A DNA stretch of 64,000 nucleotides from NCBI RefSeq assembly GCF_009296185.1, contig NZ_WBJR01000005.1:124001-188000 (forward strand), written 5' to 3'. Source of the stretch: Hydrogenovibrio sp. JE_KL2. GTDB taxonomy: Bacteria > Pseudomonadota > Gammaproteobacteria > Thiomicrospirales > Thiomicrospiraceae. The position numbers were made by a program, and so were the translations under genes. The notes under the pieces are model-generated. The model was given only the letters and a program-made list of their open reading frames with translations. It did no database searches and had not been told where the DNA came from. Each line of letters opens with the position of its first letter. Within the stretch, counting starts at the first letter, position 1. Shown in pieces: positions 44,989-54,422 of the stretch.

Positions 44989-46347
44989 CTATTTCGGGTT
45001 TTTCGGGTCGATATTCAGTGTTTTCAGCTTGCGATATAGGTTCGTGCGTTCTACACCGGAAAGTCTGGCGGTTTCAGTAACATTACCACCCGTTTCGCGT
45101 AGCATCTGGCTCAAATAGGCGGCTTCAAAACGTTCTTTAGCTTGCTTTAAGTTAATGGAGGTGTCCACCGTCGCCAAAGACAAGCTGTTATCTTGTTTAT
45201 TGCTTTCCAACAACTTTTTCACTTCTGCGTCCGTGACTTCACCATCACCGAGAATCAGCAAACGCTGGATACAGTTTTTCAACTCTTTGAAGTTACCCGG
45301 CCAGCTATACTGTCTCAGGACATTCTTCGCCGACAAGTCGAATTCTCGATAGTTTAAGCCTTCCGTTGTCAAAAAGAAATCGACAAAGTAATCAATTAAC
45401 TCTGGAATATCTTCTGTATGTTGTCTCAAAGAGGGCACATACACCGGCATGACGTTCAGTCTATTAATCAGGTCTTCGCGGATGCTGCGTGATTTTGTTA
45501 GCTCTTCAGGGTCAACTTCGGTCAAGACGATGACTCGGACATTGAGTTGGATTTTTCGATCCGATCCCAAGCGAGAGTAGCTACTGTCATAAATAAGTTG
45601 TGACAGGCAGTCTTGCCCGCGAGGGCTCAAGGATTCAAAGTTGGAGACAATTAGCGTGCCGCCGTCCGCACGGTCGAACTCCCCGCGGAAAATCTGTCCT
45701 TCGCTTTCTTCACCGACCAGCAAACGTTCTTGGTCATCGAAGTCTACGCCGTTGATTTCGACGATCTTGTGGTCTTTACGGTCACTGAGTTTGTGGATGG
45801 CCTCTGCGAGGCGATGTTTCCCTGTACCGGATTCCCCGATCACCAGCACCGGCATAGTGTACTTTGCCAAACGTTTGATGGTGTTGCGCAACTCGGCGAT
45901 GACTTTGCTTTTACCGATTGGCAGAATTTGGTCTGGAATTTTTTGTTTCAGGTGGCGGTTTTCTTGATGAAGCTGGATGTGTTCCGTTGCCCGCTCGGCG
46001 GTAATCAACAGTTTGGCAAGCGATAGCGGTTTTTCCAGAAAGTCGTAGGCACCGAGGCGGGTTGCCTCGATGGCAGTTTCAATGGTGCCATGCCCGGACA
46101 TCATGACGACACAGCTGTTTTCCAGTACCTGTTCGTCAATCATTTGTTTTAGTAGGGTAATACCGTCGATGTCCGGCATCCAGATATCGAGAAAAACCAA
46201 GTCAGCCGATTGCTCACGCCAAGCTTTTTGCGCTTGTTGACCATTGGCTGCGGTTGTTACCTGATAGCCTTCTTCGGTAAAGATTTCTTCCATCAGGTTA
46301 CGAATATCTTTTTCGTCGTCTATGATCAGGATTTTGCCAGGTTTCAT
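44989..46347 (-). CDS. ntrX: NtrX-like regulator with degenerate sigma-54 AAA+ domain
   Basis: A 452-residue response regulator: receiver (about 1-120, phospho-acceptor in VFLDIWMPDIDG), AAA+ domain (about 140-370) and Fis-type HTH (ETARLSGVERTNLYRKL, C-terminus). The Walker A motif is GESGTGKH. Two key elements differ from NtrC: the GAFTGA loop that contacts sigma-54 is missing (VGEESEGQIFRGEF stands there), and Walker B reads GGTLIVSNF with Ser235-Asn236 in place of Asp-Glu. It may thus act as an ordinary DNA-binding regulator rather than a sigma-54 activator. Arginine-finger region (REDLINRLNV) is kept. It is paired with the kinase gene upstream. Confidence 0.88.
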   Translation of the reverse strand: MKPGKILIIDDEKDIRNLMEEIFTEEGYQVTTAANGQQAQKAWREQSADLVFLDIWMPDIDGITLLKQMIDEQVLENSCVVMMSGHGTIETAIEATRLGAYDFLEKPLSLAKLLITAERATEHIQLHQENRHLKQKIPDQILPIGKSKVIAELRNTIKRLAKYTMPVLVIGESGTGKHRLAEAIHKLSDRKDHKIVEINGVDFDDQERLLVGEESEGQIFRGEFDRADGGTLIVSNFESLSPRGQDCLSQLIYDSSYSRLGSDRKIQLNVRVIVLTEVDPEELTKSRSIREDLINRLNVMPVYVPSLRQHTEDIPELIDYFVDFFLTTEGLNYREFDLSAKNVLRQYSWPGNFKELKNCIQRLLILGDGEVTDAEVKKLLESNKQDNSLSLATVDTSINLKQAKERFEAAYLSQMLRETGGNVTETARLSGVERTNLYRKLKTLNIDPKNPK

Positions 46348-46376
46348 GCGTTTTCGTGGCCTACTGCGTTTATAGC

Positions 46377-48554
46377 TTAAAACGTTAGATTTAAAGGCAA
46401 AGTAATGATGAACTTTGTACCTTGCTCTGATTCAGATTCTACCTGAATTTGTCCCTGATGTTCATCAACAATTTTCTTAACGATGGCAAGTCCAAGCCCA
46501 GTGCCTTTTGGTTTATCGGTTGCATAGGGCTCAAAAATCCAATTTCGGGTTTTTTCAGGAATCCCAGGGCCATTGTCGCTAACGCTGATAAGCACCCTGG
46601 TTTCCAAGCATTGTGTGGTGACAAGAATCAATGGTTTTTCGGTGTGTTCAGTCGCCTCAATACCGTTTTTGATAAGGTTGTGCAGCAGTTGTCTTAATTT
46701 GTAGGCATCAGCATGGATGATGTGGCAGTTCGGATCAATGTCGTAACGGACCTGCCAGTTCGATTTCGGATCTTGATACATGCTGGTGATGTCTTTTATC
46801 AAGGCATTGATGTCGAAAGGACTGATTTCCAAATCCGGTGTGTCGGCATATTCCGTAAAAGCCTGAACCATGTTTTGCATGGCATTGACCTGTTCGATAA
46901 TGGTGTCGGTCATGCGACCCAGCAGTTTCTGATCCTCGCTATCAAGCTTAGCTTCCAGCTTGTAATGGAGGCGCTCTGCCGAGAGTTGGATCGGTGTCAG
47001 CGGGTTTTTGATTTCATGCGCCAAGCGTTTTGCGACATCTCGCCAAGCAGCATGCAATTGCGCCTGTACCAATGCGGTGATGTCTTCTATCACAATGACA
47101 TAGCCGCCTAGCTTCTGATCTAGGCTGGGCAGGGTTGAGCCGTGTACCAACAGAATTTTTTCGCCTTCTTTACAATTGAAGGTGAACTGTTCGCTCCAGG
47201 CTTTGGTGTCTTTGTTGAAGTAAGGGATGATTTCATCAAAAAAGTGACTCAGGTGTGCCGAATCATCTCGTTGCAGAATTTCGCTTAGCGGCTTGCCAAG
47301 GTGTTTGTAGAGGTCGGCATTCAAAATATGGTTGGACGCATCATTGATGGTTTTCAATCGCATGTTTTTATCCAGCGTCAACACCCCACTTTTTAGGTTT
47401 TTGATGATGGCTTGCAGATAAAGCTTTTGTACTTCGGCCTGCTGGTGACCGAACTTGATTTCGTTTCGAGCCCGTGCGATTTGTTGAATCATGTCGTTGA
47501 ATGATTCAACCAGTTGTCCCATTTCGTCGTTCTGCTCTACCGGCATGGCAATCGAGTAGTCCCCTTCGGCAACCGCCTTGGTGCCTTTCGCCAAGGTTTG
47601 TAGCGGGCGCACCATGTTTTCGAACATTTGGATGGTAAACAGAATCGCGCTCACCAAAGTCAGTAGTAGTAATAAGGTCAAAACAACGGTGAAACTGGTT
47701 TTTAGAGGCGTTTTAAGGTAAGAACGCTCTTTGTACTGGCTGGCGGACAGCCTTACCGTATCTGCCAAACTACTGAGCTGATCGGGAATGGGGTAAACCG
47801 CCTGCAACGCATATTTTTTGTTGGTGAAAATGTCGTAGACCGGCACCATGATACGAATGATTTGATAACTATGATTGACGCTCGCCAGGGTTTCGATCGC
47901 TGCATAGGTGCGGTCGTTTCGGATCTGCTGGAAGATTCCCGCAGAGGGGGTTTTGGGCAGGTCGGTATCATTGGTTTGACTGCTGTAGGCAATCAATTCA
48001 CCGTTCAATGTATAGAGCGCGGCTTCTCGTATGTTGAATTGTTTACGCAGTTTGTTGATGGTCAAAACGGGCGTGATCGACAATGCATTTTGGTATTGGT
48101 CAGCCGCCTGTAATGTCGATTTCAGATGGTTCCGCGTCTGGTCATCCAAAGTGATTTTTACCAATTTCACTGCATTGGTCAGTGCGACATCGGTTTTGAT
48201 ATCGAACCATTGGTCGATACCTTTGTTGACGAAAGTAATCGAGAAGAAGTAAGTGATTAGCAGCGGAACCCCGATAATCAAACTGACCAGAAAGGTCAAG
48301 CGACTGGTCATTTTTGAGCCGGGAACCTGATGACGATAATTACGCTTTAATCGTCGTAATGTTTTTACGAGCATGGTGAACAGGACGGCAATCCCGACAA
48401 AACTGGCAAACAGCAAAGAGGTATAAACCTGTGCAAACTGAGAGGCGTTTTGCAGGATTTGGCTCATCACCGTTAAGGAAATAAGCAACAAACTGCTGAT
48501 GACCGCTAGCCAGCCGTACTGTTTGATGAATAGGGATTTTTTACGATTTGCCAT
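46377..48554 (-). CDS. ntrY: NtrY-like membrane sensor histidine kinase
   Basis: A 725-residue kinase. N-terminal spans at about 12-32, 40-62, 83-107 and 283-309 enclose a periplasmic sensor; a HAMP linker (about 310-365), a PAS domain (about 375-480), the phospho-acceptor His513 in HEIKNPLTPIQLSAERL and an ATPase domain (NLIKNGIEA, DNGPGIPEK, GTGLGLAIVKK) follow. It presumably phosphorylates the NtrX-like protein encoded next. In other bacteria NtrYX responds to nitrogen or redox state; here the linkage to trkAH suggests envelope or ion homeostasis, as inference. Confidence 0.93.
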   Translation of the reverse strand: MANRKKSLFIKQYGWLAVISSLLLISLTVMSQILQNASQFAQVYTSLLFASFVGIAVLFTMLVKTLRRLKRNYRHQVPGSKMTSRLTFLVSLIIGVPLLITYFFSITFVNKGIDQWFDIKTDVALTNAVKLVKITLDDQTRNHLKSTLQAADQYQNALSITPVLTINKLRKQFNIREAALYTLNGELIAYSSQTNDTDLPKTPSAGIFQQIRNDRTYAAIETLASVNHSYQIIRIMVPVYDIFTNKKYALQAVYPIPDQLSSLADTVRLSASQYKERSYLKTPLKTSFTVVLTLLLLLTLVSAILFTIQMFENMVRPLQTLAKGTKAVAEGDYSIAMPVEQNDEMGQLVESFNDMIQQIARARNEIKFGHQQAEVQKLYLQAIIKNLKSGVLTLDKNMRLKTINDASNHILNADLYKHLGKPLSEILQRDDSAHLSHFFDEIIPYFNKDTKAWSEQFTFNCKEGEKILLVHGSTLPSLDQKLGGYVIVIEDITALVQAQLHAAWRDVAKRLAHEIKNPLTPIQLSAERLHYKLEAKLDSEDQKLLGRMTDTIIEQVNAMQNMVQAFTEYADTPDLEISPFDINALIKDITSMYQDPKSNWQVRYDIDPNCHIIHADAYKLRQLLHNLIKNGIEATEHTEKPLILVTTQCLETRVLISVSDNGPGIPEKTRNWIFEPYATDKPKGTGLGLAIVKKIVDEHQGQIQVESESEQGTKFIITLPLNLTF

Positions 48555-48556
48555 GA

Positions 48557-49222
48557 CTAATACCAGCTGCTCGGTGATTGAATAGTAACGTCATGCCAGC
48601 CACTAGACAAGTGCCAGTTTTGAGAAACCAAAGTCTCTATCAACAGGGGGGAGGGCAAATCCCATGGGTCGAATTTTAAGCGTAACTTCAGCGTATAACG
48701 CGTGTTGGGGTGCAATTCAGCAAGATCAGTCAACATGAAGTTGTCGATGGTGCCGAGCGTGTTGAGCGCCTCTTTCAGGCTTTCAAATGACTGGGTTTGG
48801 CCGTTGCGTAAATTGGTAATGAAATAGAGACCGTTGTAAGTGAAATAGTAAAGCTTGGTTTTATAGAGGATGTGTACACGGTTACGCGTCAGGTTTAGAC
48901 CGAGAAAGTTGAAACGTTCATTGAGTTGCAGTTCCGTCTCAAAAGTCAGCGGAATCTCGTGTTGCAACGCATCTTTCATGCGCTGGGACAAAACGATATT
49001 GACTTGTGCATCGACCTTGAGTTGTTGGTTTTCATGATAATCGCTGAGTTGGTCGATATGGATCATGCCTTTGGTAGAAGGCTGCTCGGTCATCTCGGAT
49101 TGGCATTGTGCGGAAATCGGTAGGCAGGCGAGGCAACCCAGCCACAAAAAACGTCCCATGGCACGAGAGATCGTACGACGGCAAAGAAAGGGTTGCTTTA
49201 AGATGGAATCGAGTAACATCAT
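48557..49222 (-). CDS. DUF4390 exported protein
   Basis: About 221 residues from the ATG at 49222 (49219 also possible); a GGAAG site lies just upstream, and the longer frame overlapping rsmB is not supported. A hydrophobic signal segment (FLWLGCLACLPISAQC) is followed by a beta-rich domain with VNIVLSQRMKDALQHEIPLTFETEL and a conserved C-terminal RYTLKLRLKFDPWDLPSPL, the DUF4390 pattern. It is encoded 2 bases before the kinase gene, a conserved linkage that suggests a role with the sensor. Function unknown. Confidence 0.83.
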   Translation of the reverse strand: MMLLDSILKQPFLCRRTISRAMGRFLWLGCLACLPISAQCQSEMTEQPSTKGMIHIDQLSDYHENQQLKVDAQVNIVLSQRMKDALQHEIPLTFETELQLNERFNFLGLNLTRNRVHILYKTKLYYFTYNGLYFITNLRNGQTQSFESLKEALNTLGTIDNFMLTDLAELHPNTRYTLKLRLKFDPWDLPSPLLIETLVSQNWHLSSGWHDVTIQSPSSWY

Positions 49223-49247
49223 AGTCTTCCGCCGTTTTCTCGTCCGA

Positions 49248-50567
49248 CTACTCGGACTTTTCCAAAAGGCAGTAGTAAAAACCATCCATGCCTTCTGATC
49301 CGGGTAGGATTTGCTTCCCGGGTAAATCTTGTTTAAATCCCCATTCTTTTTCAATAGGGACTTCCTTCGCATCTGGGGTTTCCGACAGAAACGCGGCCAT
49401 TTGTTGTCCGTTTTCCTGAGGCATTACTGAACAAGTCGAGTAGAGTAAGCGCCCACCGGGTTTTAAGGTCTGCCAGAGCGCATGCAAAATAGCGGACTGT
49501 GTCTCCACCAAGGTTTCGATATCTTCCATAGTGCGGTGCCATTTGATATCAGGGTGGCGGCGGATAATGCCGGTGGCAGAGCAAGGGGCATCCAGTAGAA
49601 TTTTATCGAAAGGTGTGCCGTTCCACCAGTCATCTGGTTGAGAGGCGTCGCCAACGTCAACTTCGGCATCGAGTTGTAAACGATGCAGGTTTTCCGAGAG
49701 CCGTTCAATACGCTCCGGTTCTTTTTCCAGCGCCAGCAAATCCAGTTGATTGCCCGCCAGTTCAAGCAGGTGCGTAGTTTTGCCGCCGGGTGCAGCACAG
49801 GCATCCAAAACGTGTTCATTCGGTTGAGGGTCAAGCAGATAGGCCGCTTGCTGCGCTGCGATGTCCTGCACGCTGAATCCGCCGTCTTCATAAGTTGGCA
49901 GTTGTGTAATATCCAATGCCTGTTCCAATACCAGTGCGGCAGGCGAATAAGGGTGTGTTTGGCAGGCGATGCTTTCGGCTTCCAATGTCGCTTTAAAGGT
50001 TTCCAATGTTTGGAAATGGGTGTTCACTCTGAGGCTCAAGGGTGCCGGTTCGTTATTGGCGGTCAGGATAGCTTGCCAATCATCCGGGTAGGCTTTGCGC
50101 ATGGTTTTGGTGAACCATTGCGGATGACTGAACTTATAAGCTGGCTTCAAATCGACTTCGGCTTGGATGGTCTCCGCATCGCGTAGAAAGTTGCGCAGCA
50201 CACCATTGACCAACGCCTTTGCCCAAGGCTTTTTCAACTTTTGCGTGAGAGTGACGGTTTCCGATACGGCAGCATGCTCAGGCGTATCCATATAGAGAAT
50301 TTGATAGAGACCAATTAAGATCAATTGGTTGACGTCTTCATCTTTGGCTTTCAGTGGTTTTTTCAGTAAATGTGCGCGGATGGCGGCGAGGCGTTCTTGC
50401 CAGCGCAGTGTTCCCAACACCAGGTTTTGGGTAAAGGCACGCTCGCGGCGGTCGGAGAATTGCGCCAACCCTTCCCCTAATGTCTGGCTGAGTGAACGAC
50501 CATGTTCAATGACATTTAGACACATTTTCAGTGCGACATAGCGGCTATTGGGTTGGTTATCGCTCAT
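49248..50567 (-). CDS. rsmB: 16S rRNA m5C967 methyltransferase RsmB
   Basis: A 439-residue enzyme: NusB-like RNA-binding domain (about 1-140) and a methyltransferase domain with DACAAPGGKTTHLLEL and the two cysteines of the RCMT family, Cys329 in DAPCSATG and Cys379 in YSTCSV (the latter the nucleophile-type position, by analogy to E. coli C375). It overlaps the fmt stop by 4 bases. Confidence 0.95.
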   Translation of the reverse strand: MSDNQPNSRYVALKMCLNVIEHGRSLSQTLGEGLAQFSDRRERAFTQNLVLGTLRWQERLAAIRAHLLKKPLKAKDEDVNQLILIGLYQILYMDTPEHAAVSETVTLTQKLKKPWAKALVNGVLRNFLRDAETIQAEVDLKPAYKFSHPQWFTKTMRKAYPDDWQAILTANNEPAPLSLRVNTHFQTLETFKATLEAESIACQTHPYSPAALVLEQALDITQLPTYEDGGFSVQDIAAQQAAYLLDPQPNEHVLDACAAPGGKTTHLLELAGNQLDLLALEKEPERIERLSENLHRLQLDAEVDVGDASQPDDWWNGTPFDKILLDAPCSATGIIRRHPDIKWHRTMEDIETLVETQSAILHALWQTLKPGGRLLYSTCSVMPQENGQQMAAFLSETPDAKEVPIEKEWGFKQDLPGKQILPGSEGMDGFYYCLLEKSE

Positions 50568-51550
50568 TCAGCAGTAGCTCCGAAGATTTCGCCTACCAGG
50601 TTTCTGGCTTGGGCAAAGTCATAAGCGGCCATCGCTTTTTTGCCGGAAGGTTGGAGTTGCGTGATGCGCAATACGCCAGACCCTGCGGCAACATCAACGC
50701 CGGTTTTGGCTACTTGCACCACTTCTCCCGGCGTGAAGGTTTTACCCCAACCTGGCAGATTTTTCATGTCATCTTCGCTAAGCGCATTGGCTGTATTGGC
50801 TTGCCAAATGCGTAAGGGTTGCCCTTGATATTGGGTGAAAGCCACCGGCCACGGGTTGAACGCCTGAACTTTGCGCTGAATGAGTTCGGCATCTTGTTGC
50901 CAGTCGATTTCCGCTTCTGCCTTGTTGAGCTTTTCCGCGTAGGTGACCAGCGTTTCATCTTGCTTGATAGGATTCAATGCATTGTTTTGGATGTCTATCA
51001 GGGTTTGCATTAAAGCATCACACCCCAATTCGCTCAAACGGTCGTGAAGGGTTTGCGCGGTATCTTCAGCCGTGATCGGCGTGGTCAGAGTGGTGAGCAT
51101 ATCGCCGGTATCCAAGCCGACATCCATTTGCATGATGGTGACGCCGCTTTCGGCATCGCCACTTTCAATGGCGCGTTGAATGGGCGCAGCGCCACGCCAG
51201 CGCGGTAATAGCGAGGCATGAATGTTCAAACACCCGAAACGAGGCATGTCCAAAACGGCTTTGGGTAAGATCAGGCCATAAGCCACCACAATCATCACAT
51301 CGGCATTGAGTGCCGCCAATTCGGCTTGTGCGTCTTCTGCGCGCAGGGTTTGTGGTTGATAAACCGGTATGTCGAATTCAATCGCGGCTTGTTTGACCGG
51401 GCTGGCGGTGAGCTTTTGCCCACGACCTGCCGGACGATCCGGCTGCGTGTAGACGGCGATGACGTCATGTTCAGATGCCATTAAACGCTTAAGCGGTGCC
51501 ACGGAAAAATCCGGTGTGCCGGCAAAAACGATACGAAGAGGTTGTGTCAT
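50564..51550 (-). CDS. fmt: Methionyl-tRNA formyltransferase
   Basis: Formylates initiator Met-tRNA. A 328-residue protein; I prefer the ATG at 51550, which matches the E. coli N-terminus (RIVFAGTPDFSV), though GTG 51562 overlaps the def stop as GTGA. Catalytic segments are NIHASLLPRWRGAAPIQRAI and the Asp in DTGDML. Repeat R copy 8 lies in the C-terminal domain and encodes residues 263-269. By memory of E. coli Fmt, the loop between RIWQA and PGEVV is about a dozen residues longer here, and the repeat fills the extra part. Confidence 0.95.
   Translation of the reverse strand: MTQPLRIVFAGTPDFSVAPLKRLMASEHDVIAVYTQPDRPAGRGQKLTASPVKQAAIEFDIPVYQPQTLRAEDAQAELAALNADVMIVVAYGLILPKAVLDMPRFGCLNIHASLLPRWRGAAPIQRAIESGDAESGVTIMQMDVGLDTGDMLTTLTTPITAEDTAQTLHDRLSELGCDALMQTLIDIQNNALNPIKQDETLVTYAEKLNKAEAEIDWQQDAELIQRKVQAFNPWPVAFTQYQGQPLRIWQANTANALSEDDMKNLPGWGKTFTPGEVVQVAKTGVDVAAGSGVLRITQLQPSGKKAMAAYDFAQARNLVGEIFGATAE
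50745..50763 (-). repeat. Dispersed repeat R, copy 8 (inside fmt)
   Basis: Exact 19-base copy on the coding strand of fmt, read NLPGWG. Preceded by ATGA and followed by T. Confidence 0.95.
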
Positions 51551-51558
51551 TGGCTGGT

Positions 51559-52068
51559 TCACTCGCTGTCTCGTTCCGCCATTTCTTTTTTGTATTTTTG
51601 CATGGCGCGTGTGCGCTTCAAACCGGAAAGGTGATCGATAAACAGCTTGCCGTTCAAGTGATCGATTTCATGCTGGATACATACCGCCAGCAAATCTCTT
51701 GCTTCGACTTCAATGATTTTGCCGTCACGATTCATGCCGCGAACGAGGATTTCCGAAGGGCGGTCCACCTTGCCGTAAATGCCGGGAATGGACAAACAGC
51801 CTTCTTCCCAGGTAATCTTACCGGCGGATTGAATGATTTCCGGGTTCATCAAGGCAAGCGGTTCGTCTTTGGTTTCAGAAACATCGACCACGATTAAACG
51901 CTGTTGTACCGCAACTTGCGGTGCAGCCAAACCGATGCCGGGGGCATCGTACATGGTGTAAAACATTTCGTCGATGAGTTTGTCGAGATCATCATTCATC
52001 TCCGCGATGGGGGCGCAGACTTCGCGAAGACCTTCATCAGGGTAAAGTACAATGTCGAGCGGTGTCAT
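51559..52068 (-). CDS. def: Peptide deformylase
   Basis: Removes the formyl group of nascent proteins. A 169-residue type I enzyme with GIGLAAPQ, EEGCLSIP (metal ligand Cys91) and QHEIDHLNG (ligands His133, His137; catalytic Glu134). It is the first gene of the leftward def-fmt-rsmB cluster, divergent from dprA. Confidence 0.97.
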   Translation of the reverse strand: MTPLDIVLYPDEGLREVCAPIAEMNDDLDKLIDEMFYTMYDAPGIGLAAPQVAVQQRLIVVDVSETKDEPLALMNPEIIQSAGKITWEEGCLSIPGIYGKVDRPSEILVRGMNRDGKIIEVEARDLLAVCIQHEIDHLNGKLFIDHLSGLKRTRAMQKYKKEMAERDSE

Positions 52069-52177
52069 AATTCGTTATACTAGCTTCTTTTTGCAATTGG
52101 CGACTATTATAGCCTATTCATAAATTTAGCGTTATTTTGAGTCGCTTTCGACCTTGTGGAATTGAGTTTCGGTAAAG

Positions 52178-53296
52178 ATGAATCGAACGGGTACTTATCT
52201 AAAACTGCATTTTGCCAGAGTGAAGGCCTCGCAATTGGAAGCGATTCGCAGCCGTTTCGGCTCGCTGGATAAAGCGGTTGAAGCTTCTCAGGCAGCATGG
52301 GAAAAGTCCGGAATACTCACGCCACGTCAGTTGGAGCGCCTGTTTGAAGATGAATTGCCCGAGCGCATCCAACAGGCCGAAACCTGGGCGCAGCAAGAAA
52401 ATCATCACATTCTATGCTTAGAAGATGAGGTTTATCCGTCGATGCTGGCAGAAATAGCCGATCCGCCTATTTTGCTTTATGCAATGGGCAAGGTTGAACT
52501 GCTGAGCGACCCGCAAATCGGGATTGTTGGTAGCCGCAATGCGACCAAATATGGCATCAGCATTGCCAAGGATTTTGCAGAATACTTTACCAAAGTTGGG
52601 ATGACGGTGACGAGCGGGTTGGCCAGTGGTATTGACCAAGCTGCGCATGAAGGTGCATTGCACTCCGAGCAATTTCCCGGCACGACGATTGCGGTGGTGG
52701 CAACGGGGTTGGACCGTGTCTATCCGGCATCCAACCGTGAATTGGCACATAAAATCTGCCAGGTTGGGGTGTTGGTGTCCGAGTATCCTTTGGGGACCAA
52801 GCCTTTGGCGCACCAATTTCCGGAGCGGAATCGCATCATTTCCGGGTTAAGCCTTGGGGTACTGGTGGTAGAAGCGGCGCTGAAAAGCGGCTCGCTCATC
52901 ACTGCACGTTTGGCGATGGAGCAGGGGCGGGAAGTGTTTGCGGTGCCGGGTTCCATCAATAGCCCTCATTCCAAAGGCTGCCATCAATTGATTCGCCAAG
53001 GTGCGAAGTTGGCAGAATCCGGACAGGATGTGCTGGAAGATTTGTCCGGTTTGATTGAGTTGTCGTTATCGGATGAGTTTACTTCGCAGTCATCTCCCCT
53101 GAATCAGGACAAAACGGCGGAAAAGCTTTCTGAAGACGGACTGTTGAAGTGGATAGAGTACGAACCCATCAGTCTGGATGAATTGTCGGTGCTGAGTAAG
53201 TGGCCGGTGTCGGAAATCCAAAGTCAGTTATTGATTTTGGAAGTGACAGGGCGCATCGAAGCCTTGTCGGCAGGGCGTTGGCGACGGTTAAAATAA
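52178..53296 (+). CDS. dprA: DNA processing protein DprA, carries repeat R
   Basis: Loads RecA on single-stranded DNA taken up in transformation. The 372-residue protein has the Rossmann-like core GIVGSRNATKYGISIAKDFAEYF, SGLASGIDQAAHEGAL, NRIISGLS and a C-terminal winged-helix-like domain (KWIEYEPISLDELSVLSKWP). Repeat R copy 9 covers codons 192-198 (KICQVG), within a conserved helix/strand segment (REL-AHKICQVGVLVSEYPL) where relatives also have a short loop: here the repeat adds no length. Start ATG 52178; a GGTAAAG precedes it. Confidence 0.96.
   Translation: MNRTGTYLKLHFARVKASQLEAIRSRFGSLDKAVEASQAAWEKSGILTPRQLERLFEDELPERIQQAETWAQQENHHILCLEDEVYPSMLAEIADPPILLYAMGKVELLSDPQIGIVGSRNATKYGISIAKDFAEYFTKVGMTVTSGLASGIDQAAHEGALHSEQFPGTTIAVVATGLDRVYPASNRELAHKICQVGVLVSEYPLGTKPLAHQFPERNRIISGLSLGVLVVEAALKSGSLITARLAMEQGREVFAVPGSINSPHSKGCHQLIRQGAKLAESGQDVLEDLSGLIELSLSDEFTSQSSPLNQDKTAEKLSEDGLLKWIEYEPISLDELSVLSKWPVSEIQSQLLILEVTGRIEALSAGRWRRLK
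52751..52769 (+). repeat. Dispersed repeat R, copy 9 (inside dprA)
   Basis: Exact 19-base copy on the coding strand of dprA, read KICQVG. Preceded by CAT, followed by T. Confidence 0.95.
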
Positions 53297-53313
53297 ACTT
53301 TGTGTCTGAGTCG

Positions 53314-54219
53314 TCAGAGCTTGCTGGTGACGCATACCGCGGTACTGCCGTTGTCGGTATAGCATAAGTCGTCGAAACTGAGCTTGTTTGCCATCATGAT
53401 GCCACGCCCATGGTTATCCATTGCCCGTTCGAGCGAGAAATCCATATATTTTTCAAAATCGAACCCTTTGCCCATGTCTTTAACGCTGATGGTGAGTTTG
53501 CCATCATCTCTGTTCAAGTCGACGGTGACGAACTTGTCTCGATGTTCGCGAGAAGTGAGGCGGCGGGAGATTTCGTCCCTCAATTTCCCTGTGGCGACCA
53601 GTTGGGTTTTTTCATCATAAGTGATGCCGAGATTGCCATGTTCAATGGCGTTGATCATCAGTTCCAATAATCCCATGGCGATGGTTTCCGGATCACTGGT
53701 CATCAATGCGAGGAATTGAGCAAGATTTTTGGCTTCTTTAATGGTTTTGAAAGTGAACTGACCGCTTTTAAGCAGTGGTGACGGTTCTTTGATTTCATGT
53801 AAAGAGCGAGCGGCCTCACGATAGTTTTCATAATCCTGTAGTGCGGCGGTAATGAGCGAAACCAGGGTTTGTTTGGTGATGGGTTTTAATAAATAATAAA
53901 ACGCGCCAAGCTCTAACCCTTGTTGGATGTCTTCCTCACCGGACACCGCAGTTTGCAGGATAACGGGAATATGTTTACGATCCGGGTCTTGCTTAAGTTG
54001 TTTAAGTAGGTTAAGGCCACTCATCTCCGGCATGTTGATATCGGAGATGATGCACTGGAAGTGATCCGGCGGGTAGTTGGCAAGAATGTCACTTGCCTGT
54101 TTGCCGTTGCGGGCAATTGTCAGGGCGAAGGGGTCATCCTTCAGGAAGAATTCGAGCAGTTTGAGGCTGGTGAGTTCATCTTCAACCAGCAGTAGGTTTT
54201 TTAATTCCATCGAAACCAT
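53314..54219 (-). CDS. Receiver plus serine-kinase-type ATPase regulator
   Basis: A 301-residue protein with an N-terminal receiver (phospho-acceptor in CIISDINMPEMSG, about 57-69) and a C-terminal HATPase_c domain like those of anti-sigma factors (LMINAIEHGNLGI, about residue 187-200, and SVKDMGKGFDFEKY...NHGRGIMM). Such proteins relay phosphorylation to an anti-sigma/anti-anti-sigma switch or to a partner kinase. The start is uncertain: ATG at 54219 or, three residues later, 54210. No partner gene is adjacent. Confidence 0.85.
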   Translation of the reverse strand: MVSMELKNLLLVEDELTSLKLLEFFLKDDPFALTIARNGKQASDILANYPPDHFQCIISDINMPEMSGLNLLKQLKQDPDRKHIPVILQTAVSGEEDIQQGLELGAFYYLLKPITKQTLVSLITAALQDYENYREAARSLHEIKEPSPLLKSGQFTFKTIKEAKNLAQFLALMTSDPETIAMGLLELMINAIEHGNLGITYDEKTQLVATGKLRDEISRRLTSREHRDKFVTVDLNRDDGKLTISVKDMGKGFDFEKYMDFSLERAMDNHGRGIMMANKLSFDDLCYTDNGSTAVCVTSKL

Positions 54220-54422
54220 GCTTTATTAATAGTGTGCGTTACTTTGATTATATAGAATCCCATAGAATTCTACGAGAGCAAAATAAATTGATAAAAAAAT
54301 CAAATAATTATGAATAAAAGATATTAGAATACGCTAATTTTTTAACGCACGAATTTAGATATTGCATTTCAAATTTATTTTTTGCACTCTAATAAAAAGA
54401 CATCATTTCGAGACATTAAAAT

